From: Planctomycetaceae bacterium
GTDB lineage: Bacteria; Planctomycetota; Planctomycetia; Planctomycetales; Planctomycetaceae
DNA: 64,000 bases
Assembly (NCBI GenBank): GCA_002722955.1
Contig: PBMZ01000183.1
Span: 59,793 to 123,792, forward strand
Direction: 5' to 3'
In this document: piece after piece, positions 9,300 to 18,768 of the stretch
Position numbering within the stretch: the first letter of the stretch is position 1
Layout of the letters: each line of letters starts with the position of its first letter
Notes under the pieces: model-generated
Databases searched by the model: none
Told to the model about the DNA's origin: nothing
Seen by the model: only the letters and a program-made list of their open reading frames with translations
Made by a program: the position numbers and the translations under genes

Positions 9300-10910
9300 G
9301 TGAATCAAGGCGGAAAACAGGAACGGTTCGAAACCGGAAATCGGAAACCGGAAACCGGAGAAAGATGCGCTGACGTTACGCGCACGTTGTCTTTTTCCGG
9401 TTTCAAACAGTTCCTGTTTTCCGCCTTGATAGTCCTCGTCCCAAGTATTGCCGCCGCTCAATCCGACGCACAGCCCATTCAAGAATTCCTCAAGCTGAAG
9501 GACAAATGGCAGAAGCTCGAGGGTTCGGCGTTTCGCTTAGAGGGCCAGTATCGATCGATCAGCAAGAATCTGCTGCGATTCAAAAAGTGCGATCTGAGTT
9601 TTTGGGGCAAGACGGACTATCCGCGGTTATCGCGCACCAGTCAAACAGTCGAAGTCGTCGGCCGGCTGTCGCGCCGCAACGGAAAACTTGTCTTTACCGT
9701 CGATCGATTGACCGAGCTTCCCAGTGACCTGGAAACGTTTCGAGAGATGCAATCGAAACTGGATAATCCAAAGCACGATGATTGGTACAAGCTTGGCAAT
9801 TGGGCGCAGAACCGCGGCAAATTCTACGAAGATGACAAGTTACTCGAGCGATCACGGTACGCCTACAACAAAGGTATTGCCTTGGAGTACGACTTGCTGA
9901 AGGGAGAGAAGCCCGACGGCTATTTCACGTTAGCCAACAGAATCGCTAGCTTTGAATTGCCCGATGCGATGGCCGAAGAGTTCACTCATGAAGGCTATTG
10001 GGTCGCGTTCTCGAATGTCTCGAAGACCGACGTCAAGGAAATGACGGCGTTACTGAAGGAGCTTAAAGATAAGCTCCCCGGCAGCATCATCCCGATCGAT
10101 CCGCCAACGCCGAAAACTCGAGCGGAGTATTTGAAGGCTCCGATCACCACCTACAAAAAATCGGATAAGTTCACGCGTCGCCAATTACATCGAATGCTCT
10201 ACAGCGAATTGCAGTTGGCGATGATTCTGATTCCGGTTGTGAAAGACGGAAGCAACGGCTTCGAGATCGCTGCCGCCATCGATAAGGATGTTCCCGAGAA
10301 AGCGGCGTTGGCCGAGCAATATCGTGACCGCGAGCTTGACTATAAATTGGCCAACGTCAGCAAGTTCCCTCGCCAAGAGATGCAAGCGCTGTCGAAACAA
10401 TTCGAGACGCGAAAGCAGCCAGAGAAGGCACGCGAAACCATCGCGAAGTGGGTTGAAGCGCGAGCCAAAACGATCTTGGACGGCAACGATGATGACGATC
10501 GTTTGGAGTTGGCAAACGACTACCTGAATTTGCTCGGCGATCAGAAGCGGTGCATCGAGATTCTCATCGCAACGCACAAAGCCAATTCACGAAACGAAGA
10601 GGTCGCCAACCGATTGGGAGAACTTGGCTATGTCTTAGTCGGCGACGAGTGGTTGACCAAAGACGAAGCGGGTGACATACCCAAAACGAAGCCGAAACAA
10701 AAAGCATTAGTGGAAACGGGAGACAGCATAGCCGATGTTCGACGGTTGCTTGGTGATCCAACTTCCGTGTCCAAGATCGCGTCGCGACAGTACATTCTGC
10801 AAGTTTGGATCTTTCGCGAAGAAAACGTCCCGAAGATCGCCATTCATTTCCGCAAAGCGCGACGCGATACCGAATTCACCGTAATCAACGTCTCGCCTAT
10901 TCGTGATTGA
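9300..10910 (+). CDS. Secreted protein of unknown function with a repeat-derived N-terminus
   Basis: The 536-residue protein is mainly helical and soluble after a signal peptide (FKQFLFSALIVLVPSIAAAQS). GGAGG at 9289-9293 supports the GTG start at 9300. That start gives about 34 extra residues ahead of the signal, all coded by a long palindrome (9304-9430). A TTG at 9387 would give a normal-length signal peptide and is a real alternative. The body has TPR-like regions and ends with a beta region (ETGDSIADVRRLLGDPTSV) that resembles a BamE/SmpA-type small domain. It is translationally coupled to the zinc-ribbon gene. Function is unknown. Confidence 0.65.
   Translation: MNQGGKQERFETGNRKPETGERCADVTRTLSFSGFKQFLFSALIVLVPSIAAAQSDAQPIQEFLKLKDKWQKLEGSAFRLEGQYRSISKNLLRFKKCDLSFWGKTDYPRLSRTSQTVEVVGRLSRRNGKLVFTVDRLTELPSDLETFREMQSKLDNPKHDDWYKLGNWAQNRGKFYEDDKLLERSRYAYNKGIALEYDLLKGEKPDGYFTLANRIASFELPDAMAEEFTHEGYWVAFSNVSKTDVKEMTALLKELKDKLPGSIIPIDPPTPKTRAEYLKAPITTYKKSDKFTRRQLHRMLYSELQLAMILIPVVKDGSNGFEIAAAIDKDVPEKAALAEQYRDRELDYKLANVSKFPRQEMQALSKQFETRKQPEKARETIAKWVEARAKTILDGNDDDDRLELANDYLNLLGDQKRCIEILIATHKANSRNEEVANRLGELGYVLVGDEWLTKDEAGDIPKTKPKQKALVETGDSIADVRRLLGDPTSVSKIASRQYILQVWIFREENVPKIAIHFRKARRDTEFTVINVSPIRD
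9304..9430. repeat. Long palindrome of the GGAAACCGG repeat family inside a coding start
   Basis: Arms 9304-9324 and 9410-9430 are perfect 21-base complements (starting ATCAAGGCGG). Pairing continues inward, with a few mismatches, through GAAACCGGAAA and TTTCCGGTTTC. The loop holds three more CCGGAAA units. Similar units occur at 44126-44157 and 44515-44535, and as a degenerate run near 1546-1575. It overlaps the first 44 codons of the GTG-started reading frame. Confidence 0.85.
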
Positions 10911-10966
10911 ACCTTATGGTGTACGCCTTCGTAGCGGAGCGGCGCAAGCCGCCCGGTTTCTCTCAG

Positions 10967-13507
10967 ATGAGATTACTCACAACAATCTTCTTCATAGCCG
11001 CAATCTTGGCAATGCGCGGGCCGATGCTGTGCGCGAACGAACAACCATCACAAGTTGCCAGCGTGATCAACGCGACTTGTGTTGAGTGTCACAATGACGA
11101 AGTGAAAGAAGGCGGCCTCAATCTCAAGTCGTTGGCATGGAAATTGTCCGACAAGAAGATTCGGCAGCGTTGGACTCAGATCCACGATCGCGTCGCCAAG
11201 AGTGAGATGCCGCCGGACAAGAGTGACCTGGCGAGCAAAGATCGTAAGACGTTGCTTGAAGGTTTATCGAAACCGCTGCACGCTGCGGATTTAGCCGATG
11301 TCACGGCGAATGGACGAGGGCCGATGCGGCGGTTGACTCGGTTGGAATACGAACAGAACTTGCGGGACGTGTTGAAGCTGCCGCATTTGGATATTCGCGA
11401 CATCTTGCCCGCCGATCGTGAGAAGCATCACAGCAATCGAGTGGCCGAGGTCTTGGACATTTCGCGCGTGCAAATGGCGGCCTATCTAAACGCTGCCGAT
11501 GTTGCCTTACGTCGCGCGGTGGCAAGCGGTATGGCTCCGCGTTCTGCGCGAAAAGAGCGATTGTTGGCGACTCGCATGTTTCAGTCGGCGGCAACTTTTG
11601 GTGGCCGCGAGGCGATGTTCTACACGAAAGACTCGAAGATGATTCTCCCAAACTTGGGTGATCTTCGCAGCAAAAAGAATCATGACCCGAAGGTCGAGCT
11701 GGCTATCTTTCGTTCTGCGTCTTGGCCTTACTACGGCTATCCGGATGCCTTTCGAGCCAACCAGCCCGGCGCATATCACATTCGCTTCTCTGCAAGAGCG
11801 ATTCGGCAAGTGCGCGACTTTCGAACTCGGGCCGCGTTTAAGTCGTTGGCGATGACATTTCGTGCGCGAAAGCCATCGGGGCCAGACGTCACAGGCGACG
11901 TCAGGGCAACGGGCGGCTGGATCGATGTTCAACCAGAAGTCGGTGTTTACGAAACGACCATTCGACTGAAGAAAGGCGAGACGTTCGAATATAGCTTGCT
12001 TGGTCTTCCCGTTCCGCGGCCGATCACGATCAACAACGGACCGTTGTATTACGATTTCCCACCAATGCCAGCCGGCGGTCATCCAGGTATCGCTTATCAA
12101 TGGCTCGAGATCACCGGTCCCATCGACTCCAAACAATGGCCACCGCCTTCACACAAGGTCCTCTTCGGAGACACCCCCATCCAAAAGGCAACCAAAGGTG
12201 ACTTGGCGGTCGAGTTGGCTTCCGAGAATCCTCGAAGCGACGCCATCAGACTATTGCGCCGCTTCGTGAAGCTAGCCGAACGCCAGCCAACGTCGGAAAC
12301 GGCAATCAAAGTTTACGAACAGTTAGTGCTGGCGCAACTCGATGGGGGTGAACCGTTGACCGAGGCGCTGATTGCTGGGTACAGCGCCTTCTTGTGCTCA
12401 GGCGATTTCTTATATTTGCATGAACCAAGTCATTCGTCGTTTGCCGTCGCTTCGCGTTTGTCTCATATGATCAGCAACTCGCGGCCGGACCATAAGTTGC
12501 TGGCCAGCGCCGCCAACGGCAAGCTTGTCGAAGCAGCCGTCTTGCAACAAGAAACAGACCGCTTGATCGACAACGAATCGTTCAACCGATTCATTGATGA
12601 CTTTGCCGACAACTGGCTCTCGCTCAAAGACATCCGCCGCGACGCGCCCGACATCCGCTTGTACCCCGAGTATCGATTCGACGAGTACTTAATCGATTCC
12701 ATGGACGCCGAAACCCGCACTTTCGTGAAGGCTCTGTTCCGCAACAACTTGCCCATTACGAATTTGATCGATGCCGACTTCGTTTACATCAACGAACGCC
12801 TAGCAAGACACTACGACCTAAAACCCATCAACGGCTCGAAGGTGAGAAAGGTCAAGTTGCCTGAGTCGAGCCCTCTTGGCGGGCTGCTGACTCAAGCGGC
12901 GATTCTGAAAGTCACCGCCAACGGCACATCGACCTCGCCCGTTATCCGCGGTGCTTGGATCACCGATCGAATTCTGGGAGACCCGCCACCACCACCGCCA
13001 GCATCCGTTCCCGCCGTCGAACCCGACATCCGCGGCGCGAAGACGATCCGCGAGCAATTGGCGCGACACACCAAAAACGCCGCCTGTGCCAAGTGCCACG
13101 TGCGTTTCGACCCCGTCGGCTTTGCACTGGAGAGCTTCGATATCATGGGTGCCTGGCGAGATCGTTACCGCAGTCTTGGCAGTGGAGAAGAGATCACCGG
13201 CATCGACCGCGCGGGGCACAAGTACTCGTATCGAGTCGCGGGCAACATCGATACCAGTGGCCGCTTACTTGACGGACGCGAGTTCAAAGATATCACCGAA
13301 CTGAAAGCCCTGTTGATCGCCGAGCCAAGAAAACTTGCCCGCAACTTGCTCTCGCAACTGGCGCTTTACGCCACCGGTACACCGGTCAGATTTTCCGATC
13401 GGCAAGAGCTTGAACGAATCCTGGACAAGCACGCAGACAACGGCTATCGAACACGCGATTTACTTCACAGTTTGATTCAAAGCCGAATTTTCGTTGGAAT
13501 AGAGTGA
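10967..13507 (+). CDS. Planctomycete cytochrome: PSCyt1-DUF1587-DUF1592-DUF1588-DUF1585 protein
   Basis: The 846-residue exported protein has a signal peptide (MRLLTTIFFIAAILA), then a heme motif CVECH near residue 40 with the family phrase KEGGLNL. DUF1587 follows (RLTRLEYEQNLRDVL), then a long DUF1592/DUF1588 region and a second heme motif CAKCH near residue 710 in the phrase CHVRFDPVGFALE. A DUF1585-like C-terminus ends with LLHSLIQSRIF. ATG 10967 starts the signal peptide; upstream codons overlap the repeat GTAGCGGAGCGGCGCAAGCC. Such proteins are typical of planctomycetes and are paired with DUF1552 proteins, as here. Role unknown, thought to be extracytoplasmic redox or polymer degradation. 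Confidence 0.88.
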   Translation: MRLLTTIFFIAAILAMRGPMLCANEQPSQVASVINATCVECHNDEVKEGGLNLKSLAWKLSDKKIRQRWTQIHDRVAKSEMPPDKSDLASKDRKTLLEGLSKPLHAADLADVTANGRGPMRRLTRLEYEQNLRDVLKLPHLDIRDILPADREKHHSNRVAEVLDISRVQMAAYLNAADVALRRAVASGMAPRSARKERLLATRMFQSAATFGGREAMFYTKDSKMILPNLGDLRSKKNHDPKVELAIFRSASWPYYGYPDAFRANQPGAYHIRFSARAIRQVRDFRTRAAFKSLAMTFRARKPSGPDVTGDVRATGGWIDVQPEVGVYETTIRLKKGETFEYSLLGLPVPRPITINNGPLYYDFPPMPAGGHPGIAYQWLEITGPIDSKQWPPPSHKVLFGDTPIQKATKGDLAVELASENPRSDAIRLLRRFVKLAERQPTSETAIKVYEQLVLAQLDGGEPLTEALIAGYSAFLCSGDFLYLHEPSHSSFAVASRLSHMISNSRPDHKLLASAANGKLVEAAVLQQETDRLIDNESFNRFIDDFADNWLSLKDIRRDAPDIRLYPEYRFDEYLIDSMDAETRTFVKALFRNNLPITNLIDADFVYINERLARHYDLKPINGSKVRKVKLPESSPLGGLLTQAAILKVTANGTSTSPVIRGAWITDRILGDPPPPPPASVPAVEPDIRGAKTIREQLARHTKNAACAKCHVRFDPVGFALESFDIMGAWRDRYRSLGSGEEITGIDRAGHKYSYRVAGNIDTSGRLLDGREFKDITELKALLIAEPRKLARNLLSQLALYATGTPVRFSDRQELERILDKHADNGYRTRDLLHSLIQSRIFVGIE

Positions 13508-14817
13508 TGGCACGAAGTATGACTCAACCTGATAGTGTTTCTCGCCGCTGCTTCTTGCGAGGTGTGGGAGTTGCGATCGCGTTGCCGTTGTTGGAGTCGA
13601 CGGTGCCTTGTGCTGCGATGCCCAGCGACAGGCTTGAGCAAGGCCGCATGTTGTTGATTTCGAACAACCTCGGTGTTCTGCCCAAACCGTTCTTTCCCCA
13701 GAAATCGGGACGCGACTATGAGCTTTCGCCGTATCTTCAGGAGCTGAAAAAGTTTCGCAATCAGTTCACTGTGTTTAGCGGTTTGTCTCACCCGGCCTGC
13801 GAAGGTGGTCACTCGACCGAGAATTGTTTCTTAACCGGAGCCAAGCATCCGACCAGCAGTGGGTTTCGGAATTCGATATCTATTGATCAGTTTGTGGCCG
13901 AGCAGTTGGGACAACGAACTCGGTTTCCAACATTGAACCTGGGCGTCAACATCAACAAGGCAAACCGCAGTTTGTCGTGGACAAGAGACGGTGCTTTGTT
14001 GCCGGCCGAGGACAGTCCGGCTCGGCTGTTTCAGAAGATGTTCGTTCAAGGCTCGCCCAACGACACGAAACGCCGGCTGCAACAACTTCGCCGTCGCGGC
14101 AGCATCTTGGACGCGGTCACTCAGTCGGCCCGAGATTTTCAGCAAGGTCTCGGTGGCGAAGATCGGCAGCGGCTGGATCAATACTTCACCTCGATCCGTG
14201 AATTGGAGCAACGACTTCACACGGCGGGAGAATGGGAGAAGCATCCGAAACCGACCACCGACCAGGCGGCACCGAAAGACGTCGTCGATCGCAGTTTGCT
14301 GTTTGAGAAGTTCGAGCAAATGTTGGCAATGGCGACCTTGGCCCTTCAATCAGATTCGACACGCCTTGTGACGATCATGGTCGACGCGTTCGAGACGCCC
14401 GCTTTTCAATTGGAAGAAGGTAAGAAGAGTCTCTCGGGCTATCACAACTTGAGCCATCATGGGTCGCGGCCGTCTCACGTGGCGCAGCTTGAGCAAGCGG
14501 ATCGGCGGCAGATGGCGTTGCTCAACGGAGCCTTGGAAAAGCTGTCCTCGACGAAGACTGAAGCCGGCAACTTGCTTGAGAGCACGATGGTCTTATACGG
14601 CAGCAACATGGGTGACTCGAACACTCACGACAACACGAACTTGCCCATCCTGCTGGCGGGTGGCGGCTTTCGACACGGCCAGCACTTGGCCTTTGACCAC
14701 GAACAGAACACGCCTTTGTGTAATCTGTTCGTCAGCATGATGCAACGACTTGGCGTGGAAACCGACGAGTTCTCAAGCGCGACCGGAACGCTCAGCGGCT
14801 TAGAGTTGAAAGCTTGA
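13507..14817 (+). CDS. DUF1552-family Tat-exported protein
   Basis: The 436-residue protein begins with a twin-arginine signal (SRRCFLRGVGVAIALPLLES) and has family motifs LFISNNLG-like text, HSTENCFLTGAKHP and a C-terminal NMGDSNTHDNTNLPILLAGG phrase. DUF1552 is a distant relative of the alkaline-phosphatase/sulfatase-like DUF1501 fold. The ATG overlaps the stop of the preceding cytochrome (TGATG), so both are made together, as is usual for DUF1592/DUF1552 pairs. Substrate unknown. Confidence 0.88.
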   Translation: MARSMTQPDSVSRRCFLRGVGVAIALPLLESTVPCAAMPSDRLEQGRMLLISNNLGVLPKPFFPQKSGRDYELSPYLQELKKFRNQFTVFSGLSHPACEGGHSTENCFLTGAKHPTSSGFRNSISIDQFVAEQLGQRTRFPTLNLGVNINKANRSLSWTRDGALLPAEDSPARLFQKMFVQGSPNDTKRRLQQLRRRGSILDAVTQSARDFQQGLGGEDRQRLDQYFTSIRELEQRLHTAGEWEKHPKPTTDQAAPKDVVDRSLLFEKFEQMLAMATLALQSDSTRLVTIMVDAFETPAFQLEEGKKSLSGYHNLSHHGSRPSHVAQLEQADRRQMALLNGALEKLSSTKTEAGNLLESTMVLYGSNMGDSNTHDNTNLPILLAGGGFRHGQHLAFDHEQNTPLCNLFVSMMQRLGVETDEFSSATGTLSGLELKA

Positions 14818-14874
14818 GCTTTGGTTGTCACTGTGGTGCCAACACTTCTCGGCATTCCACAGGATTGGCTTACC

Positions 14875-16041
14875 ATGAAACATAGCACAGATCGTATTCT
14901 GACCACGCATGTGGGTAGCTTAGCTCGACCATCTCGGCAATTGGAGCTGTTGTTCGCCAAGGAGCGCGGCGAGGCGTTCGACGCGCAAGAGTTGGAATCG
15001 TCAACGCGCTCCACCGTTAACGATATTGTTGCTCAACAAGTCGAGAACGGCATCGACGTCGTCTGTGATGGGGAGCAAGGCAAGTCGAGCTTTCTGACTT
15101 ACATCACGGAACGCTTGGCAGGATTCTCGCCCAGTGAAAAGCAAGGCGAAGATCTGTGGGTCGATTCGCGAGAGACCTTGGCCTTTCCCGAGTTCTACGA
15201 TGCTCATCGCAAAGCGCGCGAGGGCTTGATTGCCCAACCGGTCAAATTGACATGCACGGGACCGGTCGAATATGTCGGCCACGAAATCCTGCAACGTGAG
15301 ATCGAGAACGTCAAAGCGGCCGCGACTGAATCGTCCGCCGATGAAGTCTTTATGACCGCGGTCTCGCCATCGGACGTCGAGGGTCAGCAGCCGAACGAAT
15401 TCTATGATTCGGAAGAAGCGTACTTGTACGCGATCGCGGATGCCATGCATCACGAATACAAGGCCATTGTCGATTCTGGTTTGATCTTACAAATCGACGA
15501 CCCGCGGCTGCTGACGTATTACATCTCGCGACCGGATTTATCGGTCGAGGACTGTCGAAAGTGGGCCGAGCTACGCGTCGAGGCTCTCAACCACGCACTA
15601 AAAGGTTTACCTGAAGACCGTGTTCGTTTTCACACGTGTTATGGAATCAACATCGGCCCGCGCGTCCACGAAATGAACCTCGCCGACATCGTCGACATCA
15701 TGCTGAAGGTCAACGCGGGTGCTTACCTGTTTGAAGCCGGGAACCCTCGGCACGAACACGAGTGGAAGGTTTGGGAAGACGTGGACTTGCCAGAGGGCAA
15801 GATTCTGATACCCGGCGTGATCTCCCATTCAACGCCGCTTGTGGAGCACCCGGAATTGATCGCCCAACGACTCTTGAGATACACAGGCATCGTGGGGCGC
15901 GAGAATGTTATCGGCGGCAGCGATTGCGGATTTGCGTCCTTCGCAGCAACCGAACAAGAAATCCATCCGAGCATCGTTTGGGCGAAGTTCGCCAACTTGG
16001 CCGAGGGCGCGCGGATTGCCAGTCAAGAATTATGGGGCTGA
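14875..16041 (+). CDS. MetE C-terminal-like (cobalamin-independent) methyltransferase
   Basis: The 388-residue TIM barrel matches the catalytic half of cobalamin-independent methionine synthase and epoxyalkane-CoM transferase. It opens with ILTTHVGSLARP, has CDGEQGKSSF and QIDDPRLL, and shows zinc ligands FHTCYG and GSDCGFA. The N-terminal folate half of full MetE (about 750 residues total) is absent. This stand-alone form may use a small methyl or thiol substrate. ATG 14875 was chosen; the 18 upstream codons read as non-coding. The next two genes encode Ldh and DapA-like enzymes, which suggests a catabolic set. Confidence 0.82.
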   Translation: MKHSTDRILTTHVGSLARPSRQLELLFAKERGEAFDAQELESSTRSTVNDIVAQQVENGIDVVCDGEQGKSSFLTYITERLAGFSPSEKQGEDLWVDSRETLAFPEFYDAHRKAREGLIAQPVKLTCTGPVEYVGHEILQREIENVKAAATESSADEVFMTAVSPSDVEGQQPNEFYDSEEAYLYAIADAMHHEYKAIVDSGLILQIDDPRLLTYYISRPDLSVEDCRKWAELRVEALNHALKGLPEDRVRFHTCYGINIGPRVHEMNLADIVDIMLKVNAGAYLFEAGNPRHEHEWKVWEDVDLPEGKILIPGVISHSTPLVEHPELIAQRLLRYTGIVGRENVIGGSDCGFASFAATEQEIHPSIVWAKFANLAEGARIASQELWG

Positions 16042-16050
16042 ATGAAGATT

Positions 16051-16132
16051 AAATGACCAATGACCAACGAAGAGTCACGATACCGAGTCTTTCATTGGTC
16101 ATTGGTCATTGGTGCTTGGTCATTGGACATTC
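16051..16132. repeat. CATTGGTCATTGG inverted repeat
   Basis: ATGACCAATGACCAA (about 16053-16067) is complemented by TTGGTCATTGGTCAT-type units at 16092-16132, so the segment can fold back. It lies between the MetE-like and Ldh genes. It belongs to the same short-word family as 939-973 and 45716-45743. Confidence 0.75.
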
Positions 16133-16145
16133 ATAAGGCAAAAGT

Positions 16146-17255
16146 ATGAAGTTCGAGAGAGTTGATGCTGACCGAATACGGCAGTTTTCCATTGGCGTGT
16201 TCGAAGCTGCGGGGGCCCCGCGTGGGCATGCGGAAAAGGCGACCGATGTCTTGCTTTGGGCAAGTCTGCGCGGTGTCGACACACACGGTATTCGCAATCT
16301 GAAACGCTATTACCTGGACGCTTCCGGTGTCGGACGTCGTGATGGCGAGATCGACTTGAAGGCTTCCTTGACCTTGGAAAAGGAGTCGGCGACGACGGCC
16401 AGCTTTAACGCGAACAGTGGATTGGCGATCGCCTTGTCTGTCGACGCGATGAATTGTGCTATCGAAAAGGCTAAGCAGTCCGGTGTTGGCGTCGTCACTG
16501 TTCACAACTCGACGCATTTTGGAGCGGCTGGCCATTACGCTTGGATGGCCGTTGAACACGACATGTTGGGGTTCGCGTCGACTGGGTATTTCTTTCCGAA
16601 TGGCCAGTTGAAATCGGTGTTGCCGTTCGGTGGCACATTGCCAATGCTCTCGACGAACCCGCTCGCGATAGCTTGTCCCGCCGACAAGAAGCCGCCGTTT
16701 GTGCTGGACATGTCGACCTCGATCGTCCCCGTGAATCGAATTGAACTGCGTGAGGAACAGGAGCAACCGATACCGTCGAACTGGGCCTTGGACAAGAATG
16801 GTCAGTCAACGACGAATCCAGACGAAGTTTACAGCGTCAACCCGTTGGGAAACGCGACGACCTTTGGTGGGCACAAAGGCTACGGGCTCGCCATCGTCAG
16901 TTGGATCCTAACGGGACTTTTGTCAGGTGCCTGGAAAACCGACGCGGATCGCGACCGAGTCCTTGGCGACAATCCCGATCCTGTGCACGGCTATTCTCAA
17001 GAGGGCATTTCGCATTCATTCGCCGCCTTGCGATTGGACCAATTCGGCGATCCGCAGTTCTTCCGCCAAGGCATGGATGCGATGATGCAAGCCATCAACG
17101 ATTCGCCACCAGCCGCCGGCTTCGATGACGTGCGAGTACCCGGGCAAGGCGCCGAAGCAACCCGCCAAGACCGGCTAGAAAACGGCATCCCCATCAACGA
17201 AGCAACCAGGGCCAGCTTGATGAGTTTGGCGGAAGAGTACGACGTGGCATTTTGA
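16146..17255 (+). CDS. Ldh-family (malate/L-lactate/ureidoglycolate type) NAD(P) oxidoreductase
   Basis: The 369-residue product fits the type 2 malate/L-lactate dehydrogenase family. It shows GVDTHGIRNLKRY near residue 40, VTVHNSTHFGAAGHYA (about 120), STNPLAIACPA (about 170), VLDMSTS, and the C-terminal nucleotide motif GGHKGYGLAI (about 240). These enzymes oxidise 2-hydroxy acids, and the substrate varies. AAGGCAAAAGT precedes the ATG. It lies between the MetE-like and DapA-like genes on the same strand and probably works with the aldolase. Confidence 0.88.
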   Translation: MKFERVDADRIRQFSIGVFEAAGAPRGHAEKATDVLLWASLRGVDTHGIRNLKRYYLDASGVGRRDGEIDLKASLTLEKESATTASFNANSGLAIALSVDAMNCAIEKAKQSGVGVVTVHNSTHFGAAGHYAWMAVEHDMLGFASTGYFFPNGQLKSVLPFGGTLPMLSTNPLAIACPADKKPPFVLDMSTSIVPVNRIELREEQEQPIPSNWALDKNGQSTTNPDEVYSVNPLGNATTFGGHKGYGLAIVSWILTGLLSGAWKTDADRDRVLGDNPDPVHGYSQEGISHSFAALRLDQFGDPQFFRQGMDAMMQAINDSPPAAGFDDVRVPGQGAEATRQDRLENGIPINEATRASLMSLAEEYDVAF

Positions 17256-17323
17256 TTAAGATAACCCGACGCGTGAGTTTGAACAGATTGAATTAGCGAC
17301 TCTCAGTACACCTCAAGATCATC

Positions 17324-18235
17324 ATGTCCTCAATTGCCGGCATCCTCCCAATTGTCCACACACCTTTTCTTGACGATGACAGCATTGATGTCAAAAGCCT
17401 GCAGCGCGAGATTGATTGGGCCTTCGATGTCGGTGCTGATGGTCTTTGTACCGGTATGGTTTCCGAGTTGCTGCGGCTCACGGTCGATGAGCGTCTTCAG
17501 TTGACTGAACAAATCGCTGAGTGCCGACGCGATCGTGGTGTTTTCATTGTTGGCGTCGGTGCCGAAAGCACGAAGCAAGCAGTCGCTTTCACTTCGCATG
17601 CTGAGCAACACGGTGCCTCGGGCGTGATGGCGATTCCACCGATCTCGACCTCGTTGGCCGATGAGCAGCTTCACAGTTACTTCCAAGCGTTGGTCAAGGC
17701 CACAGCGCTACCGGTCATTGTGCAAGACGCATCAGGTTACGTCGGCCAACGCATCTCGCTCGATATTTGCGATCGATTGCTCGACGAGTTCGGTCCGGAG
17801 CGGATTTTGTTCAAGCCCGAAGCCAGTCCGCTCGGCCCCAATCTTTCCATCTTGCGAGATCGAACGAACGGGCAAGCACGCATCTTTGAAGGTTCGGGCG
17901 GCATCTCGCTAATCGACAGCTTCCGTCGCGGCATCGAAGGGACGATGCCAGGCATGGAATTCTTGCAAGGAATCGTGGCGATCTGGAATGCGCTCAAGGC
18001 CGGAGACGACAGCCGCGCGTATCGGGTTTACTTTCCACTTTGTGCTTTGGTCTCGATTCAACTGCAAGCGGGACTGGACGGATTCTTGGCGATCGAAAAG
18101 TACGTTTTGAAGAAACGTGGCCTGTTCACGACCGATCGACGTCGCGGTCCGTTGGCTTGGAAACTTGATAAAGAAACTCGGCAAGAGGTCGACAGGCTCT
18201 TGGAGTTGCTCGAAAACGAGTTTAGGATGAATTAG
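17324..18235 (+). CDS. Dihydrodipicolinate synthase/N-acetylneuraminate lyase-family aldolase
   Basis: The 303-residue TIM barrel shows family positions: LPIVHTPF at the start, GADGLCTGMVSELLRLT in place of the usual GTTGE-x-L-T, and a Schiff-base lysine in ILFKPEA (about residue 165). The usual YNxP tyrosine segment is replaced by QDASGYVG, so specificity probably differs from DapA. The stretch 17256-17323 before it holds a TAACCCGACGC repeat word also seen at 18291. It may be part of a 2-hydroxy-acid or sugar-acid pathway with the Ldh gene. Confidence 0.84.
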   Translation: MSSIAGILPIVHTPFLDDDSIDVKSLQREIDWAFDVGADGLCTGMVSELLRLTVDERLQLTEQIAECRRDRGVFIVGVGAESTKQAVAFTSHAEQHGASGVMAIPPISTSLADEQLHSYFQALVKATALPVIVQDASGYVGQRISLDICDRLLDEFGPERILFKPEASPLGPNLSILRDRTNGQARIFEGSGGISLIDSFRRGIEGTMPGMEFLQGIVAIWNALKAGDDSRAYRVYFPLCALVSIQLQAGLDGFLAIEKYVLKKRGLFTTDRRRGPLAWKLDKETRQEVDRLLELLENEFRMN

Positions 18236-18348
18236 ATTCTAGCTTGTAGCTGCTAGCAATTAGCTCGTTAGCCTACCTTGATGACTATAGTAACCCGACG
18301 CCTCGGTTGGGCGTTAAACGAAGACACACTTTGCGGAGATTTACCCCT
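18236..18348. repeat. Composite short repeats between genes
   Basis: The stretch carries three repeat words also found elsewhere in the window: TAGCTGCTAGCAATTAG-like text (compare 47146-47219), TAACCCGACGC (compare 17263), and GGCGTTAAACGAAGACA (compare 45689-45715). No gene was seen. Confidence 0.55.
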
Positions 18349-18654
18349 ATGGACGCCACGGAATTCCAAGTCAAAAACGCCCTGGATGCAACCGGTTCGG
18401 TCGATTCGCTGACCGAGCGTGAAAAGCATCTTATCGGCTTAGCTGTCACGGCAACTCGAGGTTGCATCGCGTGCACCGGCGGTCGCATCGAAAAGGCCCT
18501 CGAAACTGGCATTGAATACGAAACCGTTCGAGCCGCCATTGATCTCGCCGCCGCCGTCAATGCGGGCGTGACGCTGCGAACAGCCATTGAAGGTGCCGAG
18601 CGAAACAATGTCGACGCTGCTTGCACTGGCCAAGAATGCGCAGTCGGCACGTAG
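18349..18654 (+). CDS. Carboxymuconolactone decarboxylase (AhpD-like) family protein
   Basis: The 101-residue protein is one CMD domain: EREKHLIGLAVTATRGCIACTGGRIEKAL. The CIAC pair matches the redox CxxC of AhpD-like proteins. The histidine that usually follows three residues later is replaced by a glycine-arginine stretch, so classic peroxidase-partner chemistry is uncertain. A second CxxxxC near the C-terminus (CTGQEC) is a further unusual feature. ATG 18349 is preferred to a TTG inside the repeat upstream. Confidence 0.78.
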   Translation: MDATEFQVKNALDATGSVDSLTEREKHLIGLAVTATRGCIACTGGRIEKALETGIEYETVRAAIDLAAAVNAGVTLRTAIEGAERNNVDAACTGQECAVGT

Positions 18655-18768
18655 TGCAGGACTCGCCAAACATACGTGGCCTACCGCCGCCAGACGGTGG
18701 AAAACGGCGAGCGTAGCTTCTGCGATCAGACTATCAGGCATGCCTTTTGCCTCACCCCTCATATTTAG

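Noticed and set aside
14821..14875. Upstream start for the MetE-like gene
   Set aside because: The added residues have no family counterpart and no ribosome site; ATG 14875 matches the family start.
16051..16132. CRISPR-like array
   Set aside because: Units are seven to thirteen bases, unevenly spaced and partly inverted, with no spacers of constant length and no cas genes.
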